Below, piece by piece: positions 48,564 through 60,557 of a stretch of 64,000 nucleotides of DNA. The stretch spans positions 62,001 to 126,000 of the forward strand of contig JAWPHD010001126.1 in NCBI GenBank assembly GCA_037043455.1, read 5' to 3'. Made by a program: the position numbers and the translations under genes. The notes under the pieces were generated by a model. It made no database searches and was not told the DNA's origin. It saw nothing but the letters and a program-made list of their open reading frames with translations. The stretch's first letter is position 1. Each line of letters starts with the position of its first letter. This DNA is from Cyrtodaria siliqua (Eukaryota > Mollusca > Bivalvia > Adapedonta > Hiatellidae).

Positions 48564-48589
48564 TTTAGTACATGTCGACAAGATTTAAC

Positions 48590-48740
48590 TAGAATGGAAA
48601 GCTCCCTGGAGCTCGCTTGTCACCTGGTCACAGAAAAAAAAAATTTGAGAAAAAAAGTGACGCAAAGTGTGACGGACAAAAAAATTGTAATCCTGAAGTG
48701 TCTGCCATGCCAGAAGCAGGCCACACTTAATGTATCACTA
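48590..48740. repeat. dispersed repeat related to 56222-56362
   Basis: Shares ttgtcacctg, gtgacgcaaagtgtgacgga and gcaggccacactt-like ends with the hairpin element at 56222-56362. Confidence 0.55.
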
Positions 48741-49708
48741 TCCGAGTCGGAATCAATGGCGGTGTTGATTTTACAATTTAACAAATACAATTATAAGCAT
48801 GTGTTGACTAGATATCACTTTCTGAGTCATAATCACTGACTGTTGTCAAGTTCTAAAATTAAACAAATACAATTTAGCACGTTTTGACTAGATTTAAAAA
48901 TTATCACTTTCCGAGTCGTAATCACTGGCTGTGTAATGTCACGTTCTAAAATTAAACAAATACAATTTAGCAAGTGTTACTAGATTAAAAATATATCTTT
49001 CCAAGTTGGAATCACTGGGTGGTGTTGACTAGATTTCCACTAAAGTTGTTGATTTTATAATTTAACAAAAATTTATACAATTTAGCACGAATCAACTAGA
49101 TTAAAAAAAATATAACTTTCCCCCCCCCCCCCCAAGTCATAATCACTAGCTGTGTTGATTTTATAATTAAAAAAAACAAAACAATTTAGCATGTGTTGAC
49201 ACAAAGATTTAAAAAGTATCACTTTCCAAGTTGTAATCACTGGGCGGTGTTGATTTTAATATCATGTGTTGACTAGATTAAAAAAATATCACTTTCCCCC
49301 CCAAGTCGTAATCACTAGCTGTGTAGTCACATTCTAAAATTGAACAAATACAATTTAACACGTACGTGTTACTAGATTAAAAAATATCACTTTCCGAGTT
49401 GGAATCACTGGGCGGAGTTGATTTAGCATGTGTTTACTATATTAAAAAAAATATCACTTTCCCCGAGCCGTTATCACTGGCCGTGTTGATTTTATAATTT
49501 AAAAAAAAATACAATTTAGCATGTGTTGACTAGATTTAAAAAGTATCACTGTCCAAGTTGGCTTATCACTGGAGTTGTAATTTAAAATTTAACAAATACA
49601 AGATATATAGCATGTGTTAATTGACTAGATTTAAAAAGTATTACTGTCCGAGTCGGAATCCTGGAGTTTATGATTGTATAATTAAACAATTACAATTTAG
49701 CACTACAT
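48740..49708. repeat. degenerate tandem repeat of about 100 bp, about 9 copies
   Basis: caatttagcatgtgttgact, tatcactttccgagtc and gtaatcactggctgtgtt recur with variable spacing. A C14 run is at 49119-49132. It runs up to the stop codon of the DUF4806 gene. Confidence 0.8.
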
Positions 49709-50051
49709 TTAAAAAGTATCGGAGTCTTCATCACTGGAGGGGTTGGAAGCAGCTGGTGTAGTGGCAGGATTATTTTTGTCCCTTCTCCTTTGTCTGCCAC
49801 CATCCCTGTCTTTTTCCGACTTCAGGAAAGATCTGACCGATTTCTCTACATCAGCCGACGTCGCTTGCCTGAAAGTTATTCTTATGGCTCCTGAAAAATG
49901 AAGTTTTTACAATCCTTTTATTTGTTTTAAATCGCAATACCTTAAAGCAATCAAAAATACAAATATCCAGCATGTTCAGCTCATAACATACACCTGTACG
50001 TATCGGTGGCCTAATACTTAAGGCATCTGCCCCCTAACAGGAAAAGTTATA

Positions 50052-50520
50052 TATATCGTCAATGATTTTTCAAAATCTCGTAACTATTTTTTTTGGCCAG
50101 CACCAAATTTTTCAGGAGATACAAAAAACATTTTTCCTGAATTGTACTGTCAAAATCTCGTAACTCATTTAACAAACAAAAATAAACCACTAAAACATGG
50201 ATCGGGTATGAAATTTCATTATTCGGTCTTCAGCTGAAGCAAGATAGTGTAAGTACATATAGCCTTTAAATTGTTCGATAAGCAATTACAAAGTTTGTTT
50301 CTCGACTGCTACGAGATTTTAACATATATTTTTGCCATCCAATCGAGCTACGAGTTTATGTCTCATGACTTTTTTTAGGGTTCTAATTGGCGTAGAGCAA
50401 CGAGAATTTGACAGAATACGCGGGCTAACAACCGTATAAAAAGAGTTTTAAAAAAAAGAAAAATGACGAAATCATCGTAGCAAATTAGCTACGAGATTTT
50501 GGAAAATCACTGACGATATA
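50052..50520. mobile_element. MITE in the last intron of the DUF4806 gene
   Basis: About 34-bp inverted termini: tatatcgtcaatgatttttc at the left and gaaaatcactgacgatata at the right. The inner word caaaatctcgtaac recurs within the element. Confidence 0.75.
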
Positions 50521-51733
50521 CATTATAGCTAACTAAACAAACACTTTTTACACATTTGCTCATCAGCCACGGACGTTTCATTTTTCATAAACTATGACTT
50601 TATAAATTTATAATATTTAATGGGTGGGCAGACTGGTCTTTCAAAGCACACACTTTAGTTAGTTTGAAAAAGTAAATAGACATACAAATGCAAAGGGGCA
50701 CAACATAATACAACCGTTACGCGAGTGTAAACACTCGAACTTTGTAAACAGATTATTGGAGCTTCACAAATTAATTTCTCAGTTCTGAGTCAATTAAAAT
50801 AATAATATTCAACTTACGTTTAAGGAGAACGGGCAGCACTAGACTTTTGAAGCAGAATTTTGTGTTTGCCCCAGTCCAGTTATACTGCACCGCCAAAGAA
50901 TTGGTCATGACATATTTCAGAATTCTTTCTGCCATGTTGCCGATTGAGGTACCTCCAACAGACGCCAGATGACTTACCTACAACAGATACATAAACATAA
51001 AATTAACCCCATACAGTATTTGCATATGTACCTTTTTAAGGGTTTCCAGGCAAAATTGTGTTTACTTAGAATATCCGACATGCATAAAGGGTGAGGGGCA
51101 CAAGTTAAGATAAGACACCTCACTGAACTAAATTCCATGACTATAGTTTCATTTAAGCCTACTTAAAATGATATATTGATGGTTTCCTAATGTATTCATT
51201 TGTTTTTAAAGTATTAAAGGTATTAAAGATATACAATAATAATTTGCATTATATACTAATCCCCTTTTGAGAGTCTCTTCTTTATGCCTTTAATATTTTC
51301 AATAAAGCAACTTACCACCGCCTTTTGGACATTGCTGTCACTCATTCAGTCGTGAAATGAACCCATTTCAACCTCAGTGGAAATAGGGAAAGAAATGTCC
51401 TCTGGCATTGGGTCTATTTCCCCCCCTTCCCCCAGTCTGGCAAGGATGCTTTTTAGAAGTGTGGTATGGTTTTGTTGTTCCTCTTTAAGTTGTTCAAGGA
51501 GAGTGTAAATTCGCACATCTCTTGCTGTGAAAACATGTATTTAATTAAAGAGTGGTTAAAGTTTTAGACTGTTATAATGTTGAAAAATCGAAGTTCAAAG
51601 ACGTAAACTACATATAGCCATGGTACACATTAACAGGGTTTACGCCTTTGTGCTGTATAAGAATCAAATGTTTATGATATATTTAATTTAAAAGCTTAAA
51701 AACTACAATTATAAAACACTACTAATATGACCG

Positions 51734-51871
51734 ATTCGCTGGCTACAACTGTACGTCTGTGCTTTAGACATTTGACTTTAGGTCTAGGTACACGTACTTG
51801 ACGTCAAGTACGTGTACCTAGACCTAAAGTCAAATGTCTAAAGCACAGACGTACAGTTGTAGCCAGCGAAT
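51734..51871. repeat. perfect 138-bp palindrome without spacer
   Basis: Bases 51734-51802 and 51803-51871 are exact reverse complements (69 bp each), centred on gacgtc. The right arm is continuous with intron sequence that also occurs in the neighbouring duplicated introns, so the left arm is the inverted extra copy. Confidence 0.95.
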
Positions 51872-52486
51872 AGGCCAAAGCATTACAATTGAATGAAACT
51901 TATCTATCATCAAGGTTCACGACAAAAATTGTTGATTTAATACGGATTTAAGTCCCAACACCTCAAATAAGAGTATTGGTATATGTTATCATTTGTGTTA
52001 AAAACCATTTACACTTCTTTGAAACATATATATAAACCAACACCTGTTCAGATATACATGTCCGTATGATGTCACTTTGACACTGGTTTTTTTACCCGAG
52101 AAGGCTTGCTACAACATTCAATTTTGTACTAGTATTGATTAAAATACTGGAGTGCTTTTTTAATAATTCGGCGTTATAATTTAGTGTTAATTTTTATTAT
52201 CAAAACTATTTTGTCTGAAACAAAGGTGCAATAGATTTATTTTATACATACTTTATTATATCTAAAGTATCAGTCAATTATAGAAATATCACAATATTAC
52301 TCTTATTTGAGGATAATGGGTCTTTAAAAAGCTTAACAAATTTATTTACCTGAATTTGTACCAATCTGCCTGTCAAGCGTTGGCCAACTTGATGTCCTAG
52401 AGTTTGGGGTTGCTGTAGGTCCTGCAATTAAATATGGTACAAATTAACAGGGTTACAAGATAACAAGTGTGTGAAATTTCAAATCT

Positions 52487-52860
52487 TATTTTATAAGTGT
52501 AGTTTTAAAGATTTTAAGTTGATTTTTTGAGAGAGAAAAACAAGAGCTATTGTCATGACCCTGGCATTGTCGTCGTTGTCGTCATCCCGTTAGAGTTTTT
52601 TGTTTAGCTCAGCTTTTCTTCTGTTTTCTTGCAAACTACAACAGTTGTTATAGTCACTAAAATTCATAGACATATTCATATAATGATAAACAATCAAAAT
52701 ATATAGCTGGAGTACCTTAGTTATTTGACTTTAGACTTCAAAATGTAATGGACTTAACGGGATGACGACAACGACGACAATGCCAGGGTCATGACAATAG
52801 CTCTTGTTTTTCTCTCTCAAAAAATCAACTTAAAATCTTTAAAACTACACTTATAAAATA
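52487..52860. repeat. inverted repeat, 106-bp perfect arms, 162-bp spacer
   Basis: 52487-52592 pairs with 52755-52860. Arms contain gagctattgtcatgaccctg and cattgtcgtcgttgtcgtc. Intronic in the DUF4806 gene. Confidence 0.95.
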
Positions 52861-53963
52861 CAAAAAATATTGCCAAGTGAAGTGAGCTCAAGTTGAATGT
52901 CTAACAGACAAACAACTGACAATAGGCCAAATTGTATATGAAACTTATCTATTTCCAAGGTTTACAACAAAAATTGTTGATTTTACTTAAAATTCTTAAT
53001 TACCTGAATTTGTACTAAGCTGTCTGTTTGTTTTAGGCAAAGTTGATGTCCGATTAGGGGTAGGGGTAGCTGTATATATAGGTCCTGCAATTAAATATGG
53101 TACAAATTAACAGGGTTTACATCCTTTGTGCTGTATATTATCAAAATTCAACAATAAATTTAATTTAAAAGCTTTAAAACTACACTTATAAAACCTAAAA
53201 AATATTGCCAAGTGAAGTGAGCTCAAGTCAAATGTCTAACAGACAATGGGACAGTCAAACGCCAGCCAAAAGACCAAAGCATTACAAGTATATGAATCTT
53301 TTCTAATTACCAAGGTTCACAACAAAAATTGTTGATTTTATACGGAATATTTAAAAAGCTTAACAAATTTATTTACCTGAATTTGTACTAAAGAGTCTGT
53401 GTGGTTTAGGCAAATTTGATGTCTGATTAGGGGTAGGGGTAGCTGTAGGTCCTGCAATTAAATACGGAACAAATTAACAGGGTTTATACATCCTTTGAGC
53501 TGTATACGTATCAAAAATACATTTAATTTAAAAGCTTAAAACACAAAGGCTCAGAGCCCTGAGGGGCTCCTGCCTTAAAAATAAAATGCTTAACAAATTC
53601 ATTTACCTGAATTTGTACCAAGCCGTATGTCTGGTGTAGGCAAACTTGATCTCCTATTTGTCAATGGTACAGGCTGTTCTTGTGGCTCCGGTACTATTGA
53701 GGTCTGTTCTCTATCAGGGGTTGGGATACGTGTCGGCGGAGTTGGCAGACTCTGTTCAAGGGCAGTTTTCTTAGGTCTGCTTCTGACAGGCTCGTCATTT
53801 TCAGAATCCGAACTGTATCGAATTGGAGACCTGAAAATAGAAGGCGTTTTTTTATGATACAGGATGTAATACCGGTCGATATCCAGTTACCTATGTATTT
53901 ATCTGACTGCAGCTAGGACAGTAAATCACATCCGTTTTTGTATTTGTAATATACAGTAATAAC

Positions 53964-54182
53964 TAGGGTTTAAACGATGATCGGTTTTAATCGATGATTG
54001 ATCGAAAACGCTCATCCGATAGATAGTCGATTATGATAAATGTGACAAATTATTTCATCAAGTTTTGGATGTTTTTAACTATATTAATACTTTAAATTTG
54101 AGTTTCTCAATTCGATTATATAATCAGATTCATCATTATATCTGATGATTGATTATGAAATTCTGCCGATTTTGAAACCCTA
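53964..54182. mobile_element. 219-bp hAT-type MITE with perfect 8-bp target duplication
   Basis: Begins tagggtttaaacgatgat and ends ttttgaaaccct plus a. gtaataac flanks both sides (53956-53963 and 54183-54190). The 8-bp duplication and short TIR fit the hAT superfamily. Confidence 0.9.
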
Positions 54183-55444
54183 GTAATAACGTACAGACTT
54201 GAAGTGGTACAAGATACAAATTAATTTTATCTAACAGTTGTCATGAACAAATATTGTGCCTAGCATATTATACTTATATACTGGGTTCAATATTATTTTT
54301 TTTAATAGCCCACAAGGCTCAGTTTACTTTTGTTCCTTACTAGCCCCCCTCAAAATGAGCTAGCTAATCATTGCTGAAAACCATGCATGCCCACTTGTTT
54401 ACGCTACTCTAAGGATATGTGCAATCAAGATTATTACATCCGCCGGGCCAAAACGAAAATAAAGACAAATTGCTGATTTTCTTGATCTTTGTTTGAATGT
54501 TACTATTTTTTAATTCTAGAATAATAAAGGAGAAAAAACAACCATTGCCAGTCAGCCTGGTCAGATTATGACTTTAATTAACCCTATCTAAAAACAACAA
54601 GCCTCGGGCTGTCGAGCTAGCGTTCGTGTTGAACCCCTATATAGGTCATTATATATAAATTCATATTATGAAATAGTTTCGCATTTTCATGCGTGAAGGA
54701 CGCACGAGTTTGCAACTACAGTAGATAAGACATACATTGATTCGAAAACTTAATTTTGATAAGACTAATAACCCCTCATACCTTTTTCTTCGGACAGGAC
54801 GCCCATCACTTGTTTCGATGTCGGTCTGAAGGTCAGAGTCCTCTTCTGCCCTTTTTAATTTGCTTCGTACTTTATCATAAGATTCTGAAACATGCAGAAA
54901 TACTTAACTATTAACTATATAAGAATTTACTGAAGATTTTGAAGGATGAAATGACTTATAAAAGAGATATAAGTGTCAGATATCCCTTTTCTGAACTTCC
55001 AACAGATCCAATACGTATTGCAATTTCTACATGTATTGCAATTTATTTTAAACCTGGCTCTCAAAATGATAAAATTCCACATTATACAAAATCTCCACTT
55101 GACCTTATTGAAATAATTTTGTATGCCCTCTTCTAGTCTGGTTAAACAACAGGGAAACTATTATACATGTACATGTAATGTAAATGAGCATTCAAATTTT
55201 ATTTGCAGCCAAAAGAATGGCTAAATTCTCTTTTATTTTTACAAAAAAACTTACCATTCCGATACATTTCCCGAATTGGGTAGGCTTTCCAGCTACCAGT
55301 TGGTGGTTCCATCTGTATCACCGCTCTAGTAATCCTACTAGTGCTTTTGTACGGAGGCCACAGACCGCATTTTGTACCATCTAACCAGTTGTCTGGGATG
55401 ATGGCCAGTTCCTTGTGATCAACGAACTCAACTAGCATATACAT

Positions 55445-56221
55445 GCTGAACAAGTTTCAACTAGAAAACTGAAGTATCAAAATGGGTAAAACCCAAATAG
55501 CGTTTGTATAGATCTGTCAGCTACATACATGATGCAACTGTAATTATCACTATTCATAAATTATAGCAAACAAGTATTGAATTGTAACTAAAACACAGCC
55601 AAAACTAGTGACCTTGATATATATAAATTGGGATCATTATGCCAACTTGTTTTTTTTATATTAAGTTTTGCCTGTTTGTACAGTAGTACAGATATTTTGA
55701 CCTCAATATATGAAGGTTTAAACTTAATTCTAGATATCTTTTCAGAAAATTATCCAAAATGTCATGTTTTCATACACATGCCAATACTATTAAGTATTAA
55801 GTCAGTAAGTTGGAAAAATTACACAGATTTTAATGAAAATAATTCTATATACTGCTCTATATGCATTAAAAATCCTAATATTTACATGCCTGTCTTGAAT
55901 GATGAAATGTAAGACGTTATATAAGAGAAACAATAAGGGTGCCATTAAAGGCATTATAAAACTTACAAAATCTGTTATGCTAAGGTGGACCTATGGTTGT
56001 CAATTTTTAAGATAATAAAATAAGCAAAATAGTTATCTAGTTCGAGTCCATATTAAAGTCAGTCAAATGAATATATGGGCGCAGTGTTCGTCCTAAGTTA
56101 GTTCTATCATGATCAAACATACGTACTATGTGGTGATGTCGACTCGATATTGAGTCTACAACTTTTGTAGCCCTGAAATGCAGGTTTGAGTTAACTTGAA
56201 TTGAGTGCTCTCCTGAGCATG
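55445..56221. other. non-coding 5' flank of the DUF4806 gene
   Basis: No supported gene. Forward open frames here (for example 55628-55912) lack coding character. Confidence 0.35.
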
Positions 56222-56362
56222 AGTGTCGCCTGTTGGACATTGGCGCCTTTTCACAACAACAAAAAAATGAGACAAAAATTGTGTGACAAAAAAGTGTGAC
56301 CGACGAACAGACGCAGGACAAAAAATGTAATCTCTACACGTCTGCGAGGCAGGCGACACTAA
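56222..56362. repeat. hairpin-type dispersed repeat
   Basis: agtgtcgcctgttgg and gaggcaggcgacact are inverted termini around gtgtgacgga-like words. Related to 48590-48740. Confidence 0.65.
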
Positions 56363-56391
56363 AGCTGATTTTGTATGCACCAAATCATCTA

Positions 56392-56590
56392 CTGTAAATT
56401 CATAAATGTTCGCTAGGGATTTATTTCGCTAATTTCGCGGGTACCACAAAAACGTAATCCCCACGAATATATTTTATTTGCATTACATGATATGCACAAA
56501 TGGCCAGAACACCAATATTAATACCTGCGAACTAGTCCTGACATACAAATACGCGAACATTAATCCCCGCCCACCTAAATGAATTTACAG
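56392..56590. mobile_element. TA-flanked MITE (copy 1; also 56837-57042 and 57286-57491)
   Basis: Begins ctgtaaattcataaatgttc and ends tgaatttacag, with TA at both borders. The right border lies against the splice donor of the adjacent exon (gtattactg). Confidence 0.85.
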
Positions 56591-56596
56591 TAATAC

Positions 56597-57617
56597 CTTG
56601 TGACGCTTCTTAGAAGGGACTTCATCCTTCTTTTGCTGTTTTCCTGTCGAAGTCGAAGGTGCGTGCTCCTGCTCACTATTACTGTCACTCGAGATCTCTG
56701 CCTCATCTTCTTGTGCCTTCTGAAAATAAAATGACCAAGTTAGCCTAGCATACAGGTCATGATAGTCTAACATTAGGTTAGTCTACTGTAGTCTAAGTAG
56801 GCTTTATAGACGGCCGGGTATGCACCAAATCATCTACTGTAAATTCATAAATGTTCGCTAGGGATTTATTTCGCTAATTTCGCGGGTACCACAAAAACGC
56901 AAACATTAATCCCCACGAATATATTTTATTTGCATTACATGATATGCACAAATGGCCAGAACACCAATATTAATACCTGCGAACTAGTCCTGACATACAA
57001 ATACGCGAACATTAATCCCCGCCCACATAAATGAATTTACAGTAATACCTTGCGCTTCTTAGAAGGGACTTCATCCTTCTTTTGCTGTTTTCCTGTCGAA
57101 GGCGAAGGTGCGTGCTCCTGCTCACTATTACTGTCACTCGAGATCTCTGCCTCATCTTCTTGTGCCTTCTGAAAATAAAATGACCAAGTTAGCCTAGCAT
57201 ACAGGTCATGATAGTCTAACATTAGGTTAGTCTACTGTAGTCTAAGTAGGCTTAATAGACGGCCGGGTATGCACCAAATCATCTACTGTAAATTCATAAA
57301 TGTTCGCTAGGGATTTATTTCGCTAATTTCGCGGGTACCACAAAAACGCAAACATTAATCCCCACGAATATATTTTATTTGCATTACATGATATGCACAA
57401 ATGGCCAGAACACCAATATTAATACCTGCGAACTAGTCCTGACATACAAATACGCGAACATTAATCCCCGCCCACATAAATGAATTTACAGTAATACCTT
57501 GCGCTTCTTAGAAGGGACTTCATCCTTCTTTTGCTGTTTTCCTGTCGAAGGCGAAGGTGCGTGCTCCTGCTCACTATTACTGTCACTCGAGATCTCTGCC
57601 TCATCTTCTTGTGCCTT
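56597..57617 (-). CDS. triplicated Ser/Glu/Lys-rich exon
   Basis: Copies are at 56597-56719, 57049-57168 and 57498-57617. Each has acceptor tttattttcag and donor AAG|gtatta and is phase 0 at both ends. Each reads AQEDEAEISSDSNSEQEHAP and on to KKDEVPSKKR, an acidic stretch followed by a basic one, as in nuclear proteins. If all are spliced in, the protein has three copies of about 40 residues. It may belong to the gene at 58407-60552, but the phase there (1) does not fit directly, so an exon would be missing or the gene is another. Confidence 0.55.
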
Positions 57618-57740
57618 CTGAAAATAAAATGACCAAGTTAGCCTAGCATACAGGTCATGATAGTCTAACATTAGGTTAGTCTACTGTAGTCTAAGTAGGC
57701 TTAATAGACGGCCGGGTATGCACCAAATCATCTACTGTAA

Positions 57741-58045
57741 AGGCTGCGAGCAATCCTTCAATGAAAAAGATTGGCTAGTTTGTATGGCACTACACCCAAT
57801 TACAGAGACTAAGTCCAATGCTGAAAATTTGGACTAAAATTCAAAATTTCAAAATGAAATTCGAACTTAACCTGGACAATGATGGTGCAAATGCGTGTGC
57901 AAAATTCAAAAAGCTGCGAGCAATCCTTCAACAAAAAAGATTGGCTAGTTTGAAAGTGCACGGACAGACGGACGGACGGACGGACAGGGTGAGAGCAATA
58001 TGCCCCCGATATCTTACGATATCTCAGGGGCATAAAAATAGTTTA
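57741..58045. repeat. dispersed repeat with ggacggacggacgg edge
   Basis: gctgcgagcaatccttcaa occurs at 57743 and 57912. It ends in cggacagacggacggacgga and cgatatcttacgatatctca, a common bivalve repeat boundary. Confidence 0.75.
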
Positions 58046-58289
58046 CTGATCAAAAATATTTTATACCCAAAGCTCTAAGAGGACCTTTGTTTTCCACAAT
58101 TTTTGCAACCTCATGTGTACACCTGATAGTGTTTCAGCCGTAGTCTAAGTAGGCCTAATAGACTGAGCAGTCATATGGAGACTACCCAGTCACATTATCC
58201 TGACACCAGACGAATCAGCAATAACATGGAACTAATTATGCTGAAAGTCTAGCAAGAGATATTTACCAGTACCATTTTTAATGACTTTG

Positions 58290-58368
58290 GTATGTCGTGG
58301 CCAGGGATCAAACCCGGGACCTCTCACACTCAAAGCGGACACTACCACTAGGCTATCAAGACGGACTG
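58290..58368 (-). repeat. tRNA-like SINE head or tRNA pseudogene
   Basis: On the minus strand tagcctagtggtag (A-box-like) and ccgggtttgatccc (B-box-like). Acceptor-stem pairing is poor and no SINE body is seen. Confidence 0.5.
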
Positions 58369-58406
58369 GTACCTTAATACTCATGCCAATTATTATTTGA
58401 ACATAC

Positions 58407-60552
58407 CCGAGTAGTAACTGGTTTCAATTTCAGTGCTGCACATGAGGGCCTCCCGAACAAACACCTCACCATAAAGCTCATGCAATTTGGGGAAGAGTGA
58501 TGATCCACAGGTGTATGCCTGTGACTCACAGAGTCTGGTCAACTGCGTCTTCTATATGAAACATAGTTTTAGAAATGTATTTTAATATATAGATTTATCA
58601 TTAAATGTATTTAAATATCCAGGTATAAATGTTGCACATTTAAAAAGCTCCAGTCCTCTTTTCATATTTTCAGTTCCTCAAATGCATACTTCATACTTCA
58701 AATACTGCTGTGGACAGAAAAGCGTAATATTCATTTGACTTTTCTGTTTAATTACACCAATTCTTTGATGTACTCTAGTTTTTCCAAAGGTTGATCTTTT
58801 AATCTTGATTTTGGACGTATTTGTTTGAAAAGTAGGAACGATTTTACGCTTTCATGACTACAGAAGTATGTATTTAATATAAGTTTGGTTTCTCGTAGTT
58901 TTAATGGCAATTTATTAAGAAAGTTTAAATTGTAGGTCAGTTTCAATCAATGCAATGACAGTGACTGTTTTGCAAAGTTTGGCCTGTTTCGCTGTGCAAA
59001 ACAAATGCCGGTATGCACACAGCTGGGATAAAATACTAATGATAAATTTCTTATCTTAAATGAGTTTAATATGCATAATTTAAAGTTAGCATAATCAGTA
59101 CCTGAGCAGGTGACAACTTGTGTCTGCAGTACACGACTCTTCTCTTTCTGCACTCCTGACAGGAAATGAACTCTCTGACCTGGGCTAAAAATAGGAATAG
59201 TATGCCATGAAAAACACACTGTGAGGTTGACCAATAAAGACATAAATATGCAAACTAACACCAATCCATTCATATTAAAAAAACTCTAATTTATTGTGGC
59301 CTTCCATAAACTTGACAGTAGTTCCCGCTGTAATTCTTAGTTATAATATCTTTTTTAGATTAAGGTTTAATGCTCAGAGGTAATGCTGCTTTGGTAAAGC
59401 TTTTATGTAACACTATTCTATAGGTTTATATGCTAAAAAATTAAGATGAAACATTAACCTGCATTCAAGTGTGATTTGTTCTTCTTGTCAGCGTCTGTCG
59501 GCAACACCTTTCCATCCAATGAAGGACGTTTCTCATCTGTCGTGTCTGTTCCGATACAGCTTGCGAGGGGTAGATAAGTATCATTCAGGCCCTTTGTTGG
59601 GTCTGGCAGCCAGTCAAGGTCAGACCCCTCCATCCTCTTCGGAAACAGAGCACAAAACCAACAGTCGTTGGCCACTCCATCACACTTTCGAATCTGTACA
59701 AATGAAAAGAACAATGCATCTCCCTTCCATACTTATATCTTAAAAAGACTCATACATTTGCAAACTGTAAAATATAATATTCTTTTTATTATAAATAATA
59801 AAACTATAAAGCCTAAGAGCCTCTCAAGAAATGGCAAATCATTCTTCACTAGTTGATATCCTTAACAAGAGGATCATGATTAATGAATGCTCATTCTAAT
59901 AACTAAGTGTTTTCTATGATTTGACAGTGACCTACTTTAAACCCCACAGGACCCAGTTTCTAACTTGACCTAGATTTCATAGAGAAAAACATTCTGACCA
60001 AGTTTCATGATGACTCATGATTCATATTTTATACTTGCACAACATGGTGTTATGACTTATATTATTTAATACCTGAAAGGTGTATGTCCGTCTGCGACAG
60101 TGTGTGTCCACGAACCACTTCAGACGAGTTGATGCTTGCTGCAGAGTTTTACATGATATAAACGGTGTGTCTGGATCATCACTGAATATTTGGAGACCAA
60201 CATGTGTCTGTTCAATCTCTTCTTCCATGGCAGCGTCATGAACCAACACATGTTCACCATGAAGTTTTAGCTTCGCAAAACGTTGCTTCAGCACTGCCTG
60301 CACTGGTTCTAGGGATTCCACAAGAGCCTCTTTCAGAGCTGGATCTCTTGTTGCTGCATCACGGAGTTTACCAAGTGATGATAAACTTCTGACCTTCATT
60401 TCATATGCATCTATCATTGATTCTCTTTGTAAGGCGACATTCTGCAAGGCGATATTCAGTAAACTCATACAACGTTCTGCAGGATTGTTGTAACTCTGAC
60501 ATGGGGCAGTTCGAACGGCTATCAGCATATCAAGGTCCATGGCTACAAACAT
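58407..60552 (-). CDS. 3' part of an uncharacterised invertebrate-family gene
   Basis: Exons in phase are 60073-60552, 59459-59693, 59102-59184 and 58407-58551. They read LDMLIAVRTAPCQSYNNPAE and then SLLNIALQNVALQRE. Next comes a Cys-rich segment (CDGVANDCWFC), then FISCQECRKRRVVYC (C-x2-C type), and LFPKLHELYGEVFVREAL ending ETSYYSG. I recall similar proteins from cnidarians and molluscs where an RNase-H-like region (DGGPDHN-type motif) precedes this part, so it may be the C-terminal half of a transposase-derived protein; inferred. The 5' side ends in an acceptor-like tatag near 60553, directly at a duplicated repeat block, so upstream exons seem lost. No internal stop. Confidence 0.6.
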
Positions 60553-60557
60553 ACTAT

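Larger units (their letters stand above)
49709..55444 (-). pseudogene. DUF4806-domain gene, nine exons, one in-frame stop
   Basis: The exons, all in phase, are 55255-55444 (ATG), 54782-54884, 53607-53830, 53377-53451, 53004-53084, 52350-52421, 51316-51524, 50818-50977 and 49709-49890 (TAA). The start MYMLVEFVDHKELAIIPDNW and ESYDKVRSKLKRAEEDSD match the conserved N-terminus of DUF4806 proteins as I know them. The DUF4806 core lies in exons 7-8 (FPISTEVEMGSF, SHLASVGGTSIGNMAERILK, MTNSLAVQYNWTG). Exons 4-6 encode related Thr/Pro-rich peptides (GPTATPTPN...TNSG) with identical phase at both ends. An in-frame TGA at 51346-51348 interrupts exon 7 between SFHD and MSDSNVQKAV. Function of DUF4806 proteins is unknown; they are highly multiplied in many invertebrates. 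The C-terminus is acidic. Confidence 0.8.
56373..57740. repeat. 449-bp tandem unit x 3, each an exon plus a MITE
   Basis: gtatgcaccaaatcatctac starts at about 56373, 56818, 57268 and 57717. Each full unit holds a MITE and one minus-strand exon. The first copy differs by small indels (exon 123 versus 120 nt); copies 2 and 3 are nearly identical. Confidence 0.95.
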
